The translations under genes were made by a program, and so were the position numbers. From SABI01 sp963663665 (GTDB taxonomy: Bacteria; Spirochaetota; Spirochaetia; Sphaerochaetales; Sphaerochaetaceae), in NCBI GenBank assembly GCA_963663665.2, contig CAXXKP010000001.1, positions 992,001 to 1,056,000 on the forward strand: a DNA stretch of 64,000 nucleotides. The letters run 5' to 3'. The notes below the pieces were generated by a model, which worked only from the letters and a program-made list of their open reading frames with translations, was not told the DNA's origin and made no database searches. Below are positions 42,567 to 52,438 of the stretch, one piece after another (position 1 is the first letter of the stretch; every line of letters starts with the position of its first letter).

Positions 42567-44623
42567 TGGCAATAAGAACCCCTGGGCTTGATTACAACAC
42601 TCTTGGAAATGCTTTTGCTCGTAATGAAAACGTCGATCAATACGGAATACAAACAAAGCAACAGCAACAGAATATTGATATGATCAATCAAGATGCTGCT
42701 TACAAAAAAGCTAAGACCGTAACAAAGACTATCTCAGCCGTTGCAGACTTTGTTACTACTGTTGGTCCTGCTTTACAAAATATTGCTCAAGCAAAACAGT
42801 TGGAAGTCGCTAAGACAGATGTTCTCTCGGCTCAAACAGAGAACCAGAAACTGATGTATCAGAGCCTATTGAAAGGATCTACGTATATTGGTCCTGATGG
42901 CAAGTTTGTAATGGATGAATCATACACTCAGTGGCAACAAGAACAGCTTAATGCTATTGATAATTCGAAAGACATGAAAACCGTCAAGGAATGGAAAAGA
43001 AATGCTTTATTACAAACATTCCAAAACGGACAAGGCGTATTAATTGACCAGGCATACAATAATTATAAACAGTCATACAATGAATCGTTTAATAATAACT
43101 TATATCTAGCAAAACAGAATGATATAGCAGCAGGAAGTGTTGAAAATGGCGCTGCTATTATATCAGGTCGGGTCGATTGGTCACAATCTCAGAAACAAGC
43201 TGCTTATGAAGCATACCAAATAGAGGTGCAAAGAGGATTTGATACTCAGAACATCTCTAATATTGCAGCTTCAGAAGGAATAGCTGCTGCAACTACTGCA
43301 GCTTATAAATTACAGGGTTATACACCAGAAGAAATACAATCAATAGTCACCACTGCTGCTAAAACTGATCAGCAATTAACTAATGCCGCTGCTACTACCG
43401 TATCGAATGTCATGTCTAAAGGTCTTGAATCAGGAAAGAATGCTTCAGATCTATGGACTGAAGTCGAGACAGCGGTCACTAAGATGCCAGAAGATCGGAA
43501 ACAAGTAGCTCTAAGTTCTGCTAAATCTGCTCAGATAACCTACGCAACAGAAAAAGCCTCTCAAATGTGGGTTGCTGATGCAGATGCAGATCTTGGATTC
43601 TTACAAGAACGTCGTGATAGCATTAAGGGAGGAGCTCTTGCAGAGGAGTTATTCTTTAATCTACCTGAAGTCCAGGACACGTATGTTTCTCTCTACGACA
43701 AACAGATTGCAGCTGTACAAAAGGTTCAGGGAACGGTTTCTGATGAAACTGTCAAAATAAACAAAACCTTAGCTAGTAGTATTTATTCTCAGTTCCAAAA
43801 CGGAGCTATAAGTGGAAATAATGCCGTAGCAAGTCTTATGAGTATTGGCCAAAACACAGCGGGGTTAGAAGACGATGTATATGCGATGGACTTTATAACC
43901 AAGATAAAAGACAACGTAGTCCCTGCAAAATTCAAACCAGCAGCTGATTCTTTCGTCAAGCAAATGGATTCTCTAAATTGGGGTATCAGTGGTAAGCGTG
44001 ATGAGTTTACACCAGAGCAAGAAGCCCAGCTTGCTAATTCAAAAACGTGGGCTTATGGAATGATAGCAGACACATTTATGGCGACGGCTACTAATTCTTT
44101 CAATGACGCAAACTTCACTGAAACCTTATCAAATATTAAGAGGATCTATACTTCAGATGTTTTAGATGTTACCAGAAGTGCAACTATCAATTCAAAAACT
44201 CCAGCCAATGATATGGTGAATTTGGGATATGAAATGGGTAAAAACAAAACTGTTTTCTTTGATGATACGACAGGACAAGTACAGTGGGCGGATCCTTCAG
44301 TAAAAACAGCATTTACTAAAGTAGCAGGCCAGTTTAACACATCATTGACAGCGGTAGGTGTAGAAATCCATGCAGCACCTCATCCTCTTGTTATTGGAGA
44401 TGAGGTTTTTCCTGTCCCACAACTTAAAGGAATTGAAAAAGATGGTCTTACTAGGTTATACACCTTTGATCGCTCAAACATATTTTCTAGTGAAGATGGA
44501 GGTGTTACCTGGAAGAAAAGATGGTACTGGGAAAATTTTGATATAGATGACACCAAACTAGTATCAGGCGAATTAAAACATGAAAAGACCGATATTAACA
44601 ATTATTTTGATCAATTTCGATAA
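42566..44623 (+). CDS. Large internal virion (ejection) protein
   Basis: A 685-residue protein starting one base into the previous stop. Mostly helical with many Gln/Asn/Ala; no enzymatic motif recognised. It occupies the place of T7 gp15-like core proteins, between the small membrane-linked core protein and the giant polyvalent protein. It is probably packaged in the head and ejected with DNA. Confidence 0.6.
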   Translation: MAIRTPGLDYNTLGNAFARNENVDQYGIQTKQQQQNIDMINQDAAYKKAKTVTKTISAVADFVTTVGPALQNIAQAKQLEVAKTDVLSAQTENQKLMYQSLLKGSTYIGPDGKFVMDESYTQWQQEQLNAIDNSKDMKTVKEWKRNALLQTFQNGQGVLIDQAYNNYKQSYNESFNNNLYLAKQNDIAAGSVENGAAIISGRVDWSQSQKQAAYEAYQIEVQRGFDTQNISNIAASEGIAAATTAAYKLQGYTPEEIQSIVTTAAKTDQQLTNAAATTVSNVMSKGLESGKNASDLWTEVETAVTKMPEDRKQVALSSAKSAQITYATEKASQMWVADADADLGFLQERRDSIKGGALAEELFFNLPEVQDTYVSLYDKQIAAVQKVQGTVSDETVKINKTLASSIYSQFQNGAISGNNAVASLMSIGQNTAGLEDDVYAMDFITKIKDNVVPAKFKPAADSFVKQMDSLNWGISGKRDEFTPEQEAQLANSKTWAYGMIADTFMATATNSFNDANFTETLSNIKRIYTSDVLDVTRSATINSKTPANDMVNLGYEMGKNKTVFFDDTTGQVQWADPSVKTAFTKVAGQFNTSLTAVGVEIHAAPHPLVIGDEVFPVPQLKGIEKDGLTRLYTFDRSNIFSSEDGGVTWKKRWYWENFDIDDTKLVSGELKHEKTDINNYFDQFR

Positions 44624-44636
44624 AGAGGAATAATAC

Positions 44637-47600
44637 GTGATAAACCAATATGCAGGTGCAGTAAATCCATTAGATAGTAACAAGCAAACAGTAATCGAAC
44701 GTCCAGAGATCCCTAAAAGAACCACACTCCCTACAGTCCAGGAGAGTCAGGAGAAAGTAGCGGGAATATCTTCTAATCAAGAAGAGGTAAAAGTAAGAAC
44801 TCCACAAGAATATTCTAGGCAATCACTAGGTGTTCCTGTTACAGAAAGTGAATGGAGATTAATATCTGAATCAGCTATTTCAAGTGAAAATCCTCAAGAA
44901 GAGCTTCAAAGGTATGCATCAGCAATTACATTCGCTCGTGAATATAATGTTCCTGTTTCAACAGCAATGCAGAACCTTGATGCTTTTACGGAATATCAAA
45001 CAGGTAAAAAGTTTGTTCCGAACAAGACCGCAACAACAGCTATTGCCGATTCTTTTAGAATGGGTAAATTAACTGTTGAAAGATCTGAACTAGCAATGCA
45101 GTTTATGGATCTACATCAAAAAGGTGAAGATGTATCTGATATTGCTCAAAGAATGGCAGAAATTGATAAAGACATTGAAGCGAATCAAGATAATTTACCA
45201 AGAAATATTGCGACAAGATTATTAAAGCTAGGTGCTCAGATTCTTCCTTATACACTCGATGTAGCATTAGCAGGGGCTAAGGGTGGTATTGCGACAGCTG
45301 CATCCGTCGCAGCTCTTGCATCAGCAGCAGGTGTTCCTTTGGCCGCAACAGGGGTAGGAGCTATTCCAGCTGCAGGAGCATATGCAGCTACAGTAGGTTC
45401 AGCTTATGCAGTTGGTCAAACAACCTTTTCAGTACAAAGAACCAGGGAGCTTCAGAAAGGGGTTGCTTACTATGACATGATAAATGCTGGAGTTGATAAG
45501 AATATTGCTTACAACATATCAGAAGTAGAAGGGACCTTATACGGAGTTATCGAAACTCTATTTAACCAAATAGGAGGAGTTGCTCTTAAAGCAACGGGAA
45601 TCGATGATATTGCTGGTAAAGTTGCCAGTAATTTAATGGGAAAACTCACAGCTAACGGGACTCTTGGAGCTGTTGGCCAGGCCATATCAAGATATTTGCT
45701 TTCAGGACTTGGTGAAGGGATAGAGGAGACTACTCAGTCGCTCACTACAAGCGCTCGTGAAGAGATTACATATCTTTTGACAGGTATTATACCTGAAGGT
45801 TCAAAAAGCGCCGTAGAGAAGGCTATAGACGAAGGTATTCAAGGTTTTATCGGTGGTTTAATCTTAGGACTACCAACATCAGGAATTAGCACTGCTATTG
45901 ATATTCAACAAGCAAAAGATATTAATAATTTTGCTAAACAGACACCCTCGAAAGAGGCTTTTGTTCGTTCCATGGAGAAGACAAAACCTGAAGATATTAC
46001 TGCGACAGATTGGAACGCTGCTATGGCCACAACATGGCAGAGAAATAATACTAATCGCAAACCATCCGTCATAGCCAGTGAAGAAACGGCTGTTAACGAG
46101 CTTGATGCTGGGAAAGGTAAGAAACCATCAGGTACAGTAAGAAGATTGACTAGTGGTGATCTGTATACGCAGGAAAGCGATAATATAACTACTGACACGG
46201 AAGGAGCTGAATACCATTCTCTTAAGATTGGAGATCCTGTCACAGCAGCACGTTATGGAACCATAGATTACTCGATTAAAGACAATACTCTTACTATCAA
46301 TGATGTCTTAGTGAGAGACGGGTACGAAGAGATCCGTAAAGAAGCAATTCTAAAATTAACAAGAGAATATGAAGGTTATAACGTTGAATGGGATGCGAAA
46401 GGAGAAAATCTTCAGGCTATCAAAGATGATATCATTGCTTCAAATCCTCGTGGCCAAGAATCAGGGCTTCAATATTTTGATGGAATTACAAATGTTGATG
46501 AAAGAGTAAAAGTAGAGTCTACGATAAAAGAATATTTCCCAAAACTAAACGCAGTAGAAACCTCTCTTGCTGCAACTATCTTACAATTAAGGGCTGAAGC
46601 TAAAGGCATGAAGGTTGATAACTATATGTCACAGTATGGCCAAAATGGGAAGTTGTTTGGATCAGCTGAAGATCTAGGCGTAGATATGACTGGAAAGAAA
46701 GGAGCTACCGATTTTTCTACTTTTGAAAATGAGGTTAAAGCTGTTATATATGCTGGAGAGAAGGCAGACTTCTCAACATTCTCTCATGAAATATTCCATT
46801 TATTCAGGAGAGAAATGGATCAATCACAACAACTTGAGGAGGCATTAACTAATGCATCAAAAGAAGATCTCGAAAAGTACATCAAAAACCACAAAAATGT
46901 ATTTGCAGGCGAAACATTCAAAGGCATGTCAGCAAAAGAAATTGTTGAGGCCGTATCGGAATTCGGTAATGAATGGTCGAGAATCCAAGAAGAGGTGGTT
47001 GCTCGATTGTATGAATCCTACTTCCTTGATGGAACAACAGGATCTCCAAAGTTAGCAAACGTTTTTAATAGGATAGCTCAGTGGATGAGTAAGATCTATC
47101 AGGCTATCCGTGGACGCATAGATCTTGATAAGAGAATAGTTGAAGTATTTGATTCTCTTCTTGATTCAGACTCTCCTATTGCTAAGATGGCCCGAGAAAA
47201 CAAGACCGAGAAAACAAAATCAAGCGTTTCTGATGTTGCTCAAAAAGACATTCTACATCAAGAAGACGCTGTATATAAAACAGAGTACGAAACAGTCCTT
47301 AAACAGTACCAAGATTCCGATCAGTGGATGAAAGCTCCTAATGGTAAAGATACTAACCTTACTGAAAAGCAATGGGTACAAGTTCGTACATCATCATTTA
47401 AAGCATGGTTCGGTGACTGGGAGAATGATCCTGAGAATGCTTCAAAGGTTGTTGATGAAAATGGTGAACCAAAGGTTGTGTATCATGGAACTAAAAAGGA
47501 ATTCACCACTTTCAATACTAAGAAGACCGCTACTCCTCAATTTTGGTTTACGGATACAAAAGAGCTAATTGAAAAAGGTGAAGTTGGTGCTTCAGGAAAT

Positions 47601-50600
47601 GGCGCAATTATAGATGCATACCTAGATATAAAAAATCCTGCTGGATGGAAAGAAGAAGATAATTTAGGCATACAGCAAATAATTGATAGAGGATTTGATG
47701 GCAAAATATTAGAGGATGGAGATGAGAAGACATATGTAGTGTTTGAATCCACTCAAATCAAATCTGCAACTGATAATAATGGAATGTTTGATTCTAATAA
47801 TCCTAATATACTGTTCCAAGAAGATGGCAAGCCTGTAACTATAACTGATTTCCCTAATCGGCCTGATATTGATGAAATTCAAGAGAAATATAAAGATGAT
47901 CCTTCTGCAAATATTTTCAAGAAAATGATTGAAGAAAATAGAGTGTGGCACAAAGAGCTTGAAGAATGGTTAAAAGGTAAACCTGATTTATTACAATTTG
48001 GTGATGAGAAAAGAGTTGCAGTTATTCATAAAAATACCAGGCCTGATGAGGGGCATTGGAGAGTTTCTACATTCGGTAAACATAATGATGAATGGATCCC
48101 TTCAGGACATTCTTCTTTCGATACAAAGATTAAGGCTATTATATTCGGTATTGGTTCTAAAGATTATCGACCAGACATTCTTTTTCAAGAAAGTATTGAT
48201 AATAGATATTTTGAGGCACTTGAAGTTGGAGACATGGAGACTGCTCAAAAGATTGTTGATGATCAAGCAAGAAAGAAAGGATATATTTCCAATAACGATT
48301 TTAGAATGAGTCATCAGGCACCGAATGGTCATGATGATTTTAGTGTAAACCTAGCAAATATAAAGGACACAGATTTAATTCCGAAGGACTTCTGGGATCA
48401 CCCTAGCTGGTATACATCAGATGATAGAGAGATGCGTGCGTTTTATAAAGTCAAAGACGCTATAGATAGATACGAGAGAAATGGCAAAGCTAAAATTCGA
48501 TTGTATCGTGCTATTCCGAAAAATGTTAAAGAAGATATGTTCAGGAATGGAGATTGGGTTACTCCAGATAGAGACTATGCAGTTGATGAGGGACTTGGAA
48601 TACCTGAAGGATACAGAATTATCTGGCATTCTGTTCCTATTGAGCATGTTTGGTGGGATGTGAATTCTATCGCCGAGCTTGGATATGATGATGGAAACGA
48701 ATATGCGTACAGAAACACGTTAAATAACAGAAAACTCACTGATGCAATTGTCCGAGATGTTGACGGGGCAATAGTCCCACCTTCCAAGAGATTTAATTAC
48801 AGGAGTAATACTCTTTTCCAAGATGAAACAGACTTTACAAATAGGCAGCTTGAAATTGCTCGTGAATCAGATTCCTGGGAAGACTTCAGAGATAACTATA
48901 TTATTGATGTTGGTTTTGATTTTGATGTTGAAGTCCCAGAAGATGAGCAATGGTATAAAGATGTTTTCAATGAAGCAAACGGAATATCTGAAGAAGCAAT
49001 TCTAGAAGACGTACCAGAAACCACACGTGTCAAAATGCAAACAGAGCAGCAGAAAGATGATTACTTCTCAGAGCTGATGGAAGATGATGCAGAGCTTACT
49101 AAGTTTGTTTCTGAAATGGGAATGGTCCTTATAGACAAGACGTATGAACATAATGGACCTCAAGACCAGGAAGAATATGATGAAATGAACAGGCTCACTG
49201 ATTTGCGTTATAGAATTGAGCATGAAGTTTCTCCTTTCATCATGTCTAATGCCCTCAGAGGGACTACTACAAAGGCTTTTAGTGAAAAAGCTATAAAGAG
49301 TATGCGAACCATGATGAGTGATTCTAAAACTCGTTTTTATAGAGATCTCTACGCTGAAACCATGCAAGACAAAGATCTAAAACCTTCAGTAATCGATGAA
49401 CGTCTTCCTGGCATCGATGAGCCTGGATACGAAGAGCTCGAATCATTAAGTATTACAGAACGTATCAGAATGGCCGACGACATCGAGGCTGAGGACCTCA
49501 AGAAGATGATTCTCAAAGGTGATGAACTATTCGCAGGACAAGCAGAGAAGGTTATCACTAAAATGGATAGAGACATTAGCACACTTAACAACAAAATATC
49601 TAAACTCGAAACAGAAATTGAAGAGAAATCTTCTTCAATGAATGATAAAGAGAGAGAATTATCAATCATTTATCAAAAAATGAGTGATGCTAAACGAGAT
49701 CTAAACAAAGAAACCAGAAGATTGCGCAAACAATCCAATGCAGATCCTAAATATCAAATTGATATGACGGACTCTTATGCTCTAGAGAATAAGATAAAAG
49801 AGCTGCAAGACCAGATTAGAAAGTTAAGGACATCCGATAAAGTAAAAGCTACAGTTAAGCGCCAGGAAGCCTTGGCCAAACTCAAAGATGAACTTACTTC
49901 TAAGTACAATGAGCGAAACGATGCTAGAAAGGTCCGTGAATACAAAATTAAATTAGCACGTCGAATAATGGTGAAACCATCGGATGCTGTTGATTATGAA
50001 TACAGACAACGGATTTTCCAAATTCAAGCTATGTTAGATCCTAAATTCAGAAGAGATAGCGTAGTTCTTGATGGCGAAAGAATGGATATAGAAGATGCTA
50101 AGAACCTTTTTGAAGGATCTAGTGACGAAGAGCTATTCAATGCCCTGGGAGAAAGAGCCTACAACCGTATCAAAGGAATAACCAAACCTCTTAATGACTG
50201 GACCCTTGCAGAACTTGAAGGAGTTGTAGAAGTAGTTGCAGATCTAAGAAGTGAAGGGCGCAGAATATGGGAAGCCAAAGAAGAGCAAAAGAGGATAATT
50301 GCTGATAATTATCGAATAGCTATGATTAGAAGTGTTCTTCAAAGTGGAAAGTATCAATCACGGCCATTAGCAGGATCTCTTGATGACACCAAAGAAAAAA
50401 GGTCAGCAAAAGAGAAATTGAGAGCTGTTAGATATGCGGGGCTTGATGCTGCTAGGCTTGCTCAACTTATAGACAATGGAGACAAAGGTGCTGCATTCGA
50501 GTTACTTATCAGGCAAAGACGCAGATTGCAAAGCATGGAATGGTCAAATATTGAAAAGAGGTCTAAACCAGTTGTCAAATTAATGAAAGATTTGGAAATT

Positions 50601-52436
50601 AGTCCCGAAAAACTCTATGAAAAAGTACCTATTACTCTTCCTGGAGGGATGACTGCAAACGTTTCGTATAGCTACCTCATGTATGCTTATCTTTCTCAAT
50701 TTAACGAAGATAATAGAAATGCTGTTGCGTATGGTGTTTTAGTGTCTGCTGAAGAAAAACAGGCAATGCAACATGATAGTGTTCAAATAAAGAAGCTAGG
50801 AAATGCTAGGTATAATCATTTACTTGAAGTAGCAGAATCTCAATTAGGTGTAAACGATGAAAAAAGCTCCTATTGGAAGATTCTTGAAGCGATAAGAGAA
50901 GATTTTAACTCACAAGCACCTAGAATCAATGATGTTGCCATACGTGAATATAACCAGCCTATGAGATCTACAGAGAACTATCTTCCTATGCACCGCCTTG
51001 GAGTTACAGGAGAAGATTTAGCAGCAAACATAATGGATGACCTTTTCAACGCAAATGCAGGAGATCTCCCTACAGGAGTCTCTCGTGGGTTCATGAAAGA
51101 CAGAATCAAAATAAGCCCAGATAGACAGAGTGAAATTAATATGGATCTCTTTGGAGTGTGGGATAAATCAATGCGTCAACATGAGCACATGATTGCATTC
51201 GCTGAATATGGAAGAATGTTGAACAGAGTATTCAAGAACAAGAATGATAGTGTGAGAGATCTTAGATCTATTATGTCTCAATCATACGGGAATGCCATGA
51301 TGGATGACATTGATGAATATATTAATGAGATTGTTAACCCCGATTCTTTCAATCGTATGCAGGCAGGTGACAAACTTCTTAGGGCTATGCGTGGAAATCT
51401 AGGAGCTGCATATCTTGCCTGGAAGTTTAGTGGTTTAGTTCTCCAGGGAATTACTTCTCCTATGCCTTTCTTGTCAGATATTAAAGCTCCACATTTAATT
51501 AAGGGATTCTCAGATCTTTCTTTGCATCCAATAGAAACATGGAGATTTATCACAGATCATTCGCAGATGATGAAGAACAGAAGCATGAACCCTATTTTAC
51601 AACTCATATCAGATAGAGCAAAAGAATCCACCACAAACAAGTTGTCAAAATTCAACAAACGTCAGCAAGAGATAGGATCTCTAGGATTGACCTGGGTAGA
51701 TAGGTGGTCTGTTTCTGGTGGTTGGATGGGAGCTTATAGGCAGAAGATGGCAGAACTTCAAAATGCAGAAGGGTTAAGCACTCAACAGCGTGAGATTCAA
51801 GCTAGTGAATATGCCGATGAGGTTGTTCTTAGAGTTCAGCCTACAGGAGATCGCCTAGAATTATCACCTTTCTACAAGATGGGTGGTGAGGCTATGAAGA
51901 TTGTTACTCAATTCCAAACATCACTTAACGTATTGTGGAAAAACCTTACTTTTGATGTTCCTTGGATGGTTAAGAGATCTATGAATAAAGAGCTTCCAGC
52001 AGAAGTGAGAAAAGCTGAATTTGGTAGAGCAATAGGTCAGATAGTGGGGTATACCCTTGCTGGAGCCTTACTCGGAGCGGTTGCAGAAGGTTATGACGAC
52101 GATGATGATACGAGAAAGGAAAAAGTCTTGAAATGGTTGTATTGGAGCACTACTCAATTCTCAGAATCGACAATGATTTTTGGAAATGAAGTAGACGATG
52201 TGATGAAAAGTTTAATCACAGGAGATAAGCCATCATTCTTTGGACAAGATATGTTTCCTGCAGCATCTTCTTTCTTTGATGGTCTTGTTGATATTACTCA
52301 AGAAAATTGGGGGAGGGCTGCAAAGAATATGTCTGAGGGATTTGGATATTTCACTGGATTGCCAGTCAGTGGGACGAAACAAATAGAACGAGTTGTTAAC
52401 GAAGGCCCTGGTGCTTTCTTAGGTAGGAGGAAATAA
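44637..52436 (+). CDS. Giant polyvalent ejection protein: HExxH peptidase-like, two ADP-ribosyltransferase-like domains, LPD-type C terminus
   Basis: A 2599-residue protein with GTG start. Residues 200-260 are Ala/Gly-rich and hydrophobic, suited to membrane insertion. HEIFH at 717-721 is an HExxH zinc-peptidase-like motif. Residues about 885-1062 match ART-PolyVal: WMKAPNGK at 897, YHGT at 949-952, and Glu in FESTQIK at 1037, ending NPNILFQE. A small domain ends RPDILFQE at about 1178-1185. A second ART-like domain has LYRA at 1289-1292, WVTPDRDYA at 1307-1315 and GNEYAY with Glu1355, ending NTLFQDE at 1391-1397. Long coiled coil covers about 1645-1780. The C terminus (ENYLPMHR, GITSPMPFL, QTSLNVLWKNLTFDVP) resembles large polyvalent-protein LPD domains. 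It is expected to be ejected into the host and act on host proteins. Confidence 0.8.
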   Translation: MINQYAGAVNPLDSNKQTVIERPEIPKRTTLPTVQESQEKVAGISSNQEEVKVRTPQEYSRQSLGVPVTESEWRLISESAISSENPQEELQRYASAITFAREYNVPVSTAMQNLDAFTEYQTGKKFVPNKTATTAIADSFRMGKLTVERSELAMQFMDLHQKGEDVSDIAQRMAEIDKDIEANQDNLPRNIATRLLKLGAQILPYTLDVALAGAKGGIATAASVAALASAAGVPLAATGVGAIPAAGAYAATVGSAYAVGQTTFSVQRTRELQKGVAYYDMINAGVDKNIAYNISEVEGTLYGVIETLFNQIGGVALKATGIDDIAGKVASNLMGKLTANGTLGAVGQAISRYLLSGLGEGIEETTQSLTTSAREEITYLLTGIIPEGSKSAVEKAIDEGIQGFIGGLILGLPTSGISTAIDIQQAKDINNFAKQTPSKEAFVRSMEKTKPEDITATDWNAAMATTWQRNNTNRKPSVIASEETAVNELDAGKGKKPSGTVRRLTSGDLYTQESDNITTDTEGAEYHSLKIGDPVTAARYGTIDYSIKDNTLTINDVLVRDGYEEIRKEAILKLTREYEGYNVEWDAKGENLQAIKDDIIASNPRGQESGLQYFDGITNVDERVKVESTIKEYFPKLNAVETSLAATILQLRAEAKGMKVDNYMSQYGQNGKLFGSAEDLGVDMTGKKGATDFSTFENEVKAVIYAGEKADFSTFSHEIFHLFRREMDQSQQLEEALTNASKEDLEKYIKNHKNVFAGETFKGMSAKEIVEAVSEFGNEWSRIQEEVVARLYESYFLDGTTGSPKLANVFNRIAQWMSKIYQAIRGRIDLDKRIVEVFDSLLDSDSPIAKMARENKTEKTKSSVSDVAQKDILHQEDAVYKTEYETVLKQYQDSDQWMKAPNGKDTNLTEKQWVQVRTSSFKAWFGDWENDPENASKVVDENGEPKVVYHGTKKEFTTFNTKKTATPQFWFTDTKELIEKGEVGASGNGAIIDAYLDIKNPAGWKEEDNLGIQQIIDRGFDGKILEDGDEKTYVVFESTQIKSATDNNGMFDSNNPNILFQEDGKPVTITDFPNRPDIDEIQEKYKDDPSANIFKKMIEENRVWHKELEEWLKGKPDLLQFGDEKRVAVIHKNTRPDEGHWRVSTFGKHNDEWIPSGHSSFDTKIKAIIFGIGSKDYRPDILFQESIDNRYFEALEVGDMETAQKIVDDQARKKGYISNNDFRMSHQAPNGHDDFSVNLANIKDTDLIPKDFWDHPSWYTSDDREMRAFYKVKDAIDRYERNGKAKIRLYRAIPKNVKEDMFRNGDWVTPDRDYAVDEGLGIPEGYRIIWHSVPIEHVWWDVNSIAELGYDDGNEYAYRNTLNNRKLTDAIVRDVDGAIVPPSKRFNYRSNTLFQDETDFTNRQLEIARESDSWEDFRDNYIIDVGFDFDVEVPEDEQWYKDVFNEANGISEEAILEDVPETTRVKMQTEQQKDDYFSELMEDDAELTKFVSEMGMVLIDKTYEHNGPQDQEEYDEMNRLTDLRYRIEHEVSPFIMSNALRGTTTKAFSEKAIKSMRTMMSDSKTRFYRDLYAETMQDKDLKPSVIDERLPGIDEPGYEELESLSITERIRMADDIEAEDLKKMILKGDELFAGQAEKVITKMDRDISTLNNKISKLETEIEEKSSSMNDKERELSIIYQKMSDAKRDLNKETRRLRKQSNADPKYQIDMTDSYALENKIKELQDQIRKLRTSDKVKATVKRQEALAKLKDELTSKYNERNDARKVREYKIKLARRIMVKPSDAVDYEYRQRIFQIQAMLDPKFRRDSVVLDGERMDIEDAKNLFEGSSDEELFNALGERAYNRIKGITKPLNDWTLAELEGVVEVVADLRSEGRRIWEAKEEQKRIIADNYRIAMIRSVLQSGKYQSRPLAGSLDDTKEKRSAKEKLRAVRYAGLDAARLAQLIDNGDKGAAFELLIRQRRRLQSMEWSNIEKRSKPVVKLMKDLEISPEKLYEKVPITLPGGMTANVSYSYLMYAYLSQFNEDNRNAVAYGVLVSAEEKQAMQHDSVQIKKLGNARYNHLLEVAESQLGVNDEKSSYWKILEAIREDFNSQAPRINDVAIREYNQPMRSTENYLPMHRLGVTGEDLAANIMDDLFNANAGDLPTGVSRGFMKDRIKISPDRQSEINMDLFGVWDKSMRQHEHMIAFAEYGRMLNRVFKNKNDSVRDLRSIMSQSYGNAMMDDIDEYINEIVNPDSFNRMQAGDKLLRAMRGNLGAAYLAWKFSGLVLQGITSPMPFLSDIKAPHLIKGFSDLSLHPIETWRFITDHSQMMKNRSMNPILQLISDRAKESTTNKLSKFNKRQQEIGSLGLTWVDRWSVSGGWMGAYRQKMAELQNAEGLSTQQREIQASEYADEVVLRVQPTGDRLELSPFYKMGGEAMKIVTQFQTSLNVLWKNLTFDVPWMVKRSMNKELPAEVRKAEFGRAIGQIVGYTLAGALLGAVAEGYDDDDDTRKEKVLKWLYWSTTQFSESTMIFGNEVDDVMKSLITGDKPSFFGQDMFPAASSFFDGLVDITQENWGRAAKNMSEGFGYFTGLPVSGTKQIERVVNEGPGAFLGRRK

Positions 52437-52438
52437 GA

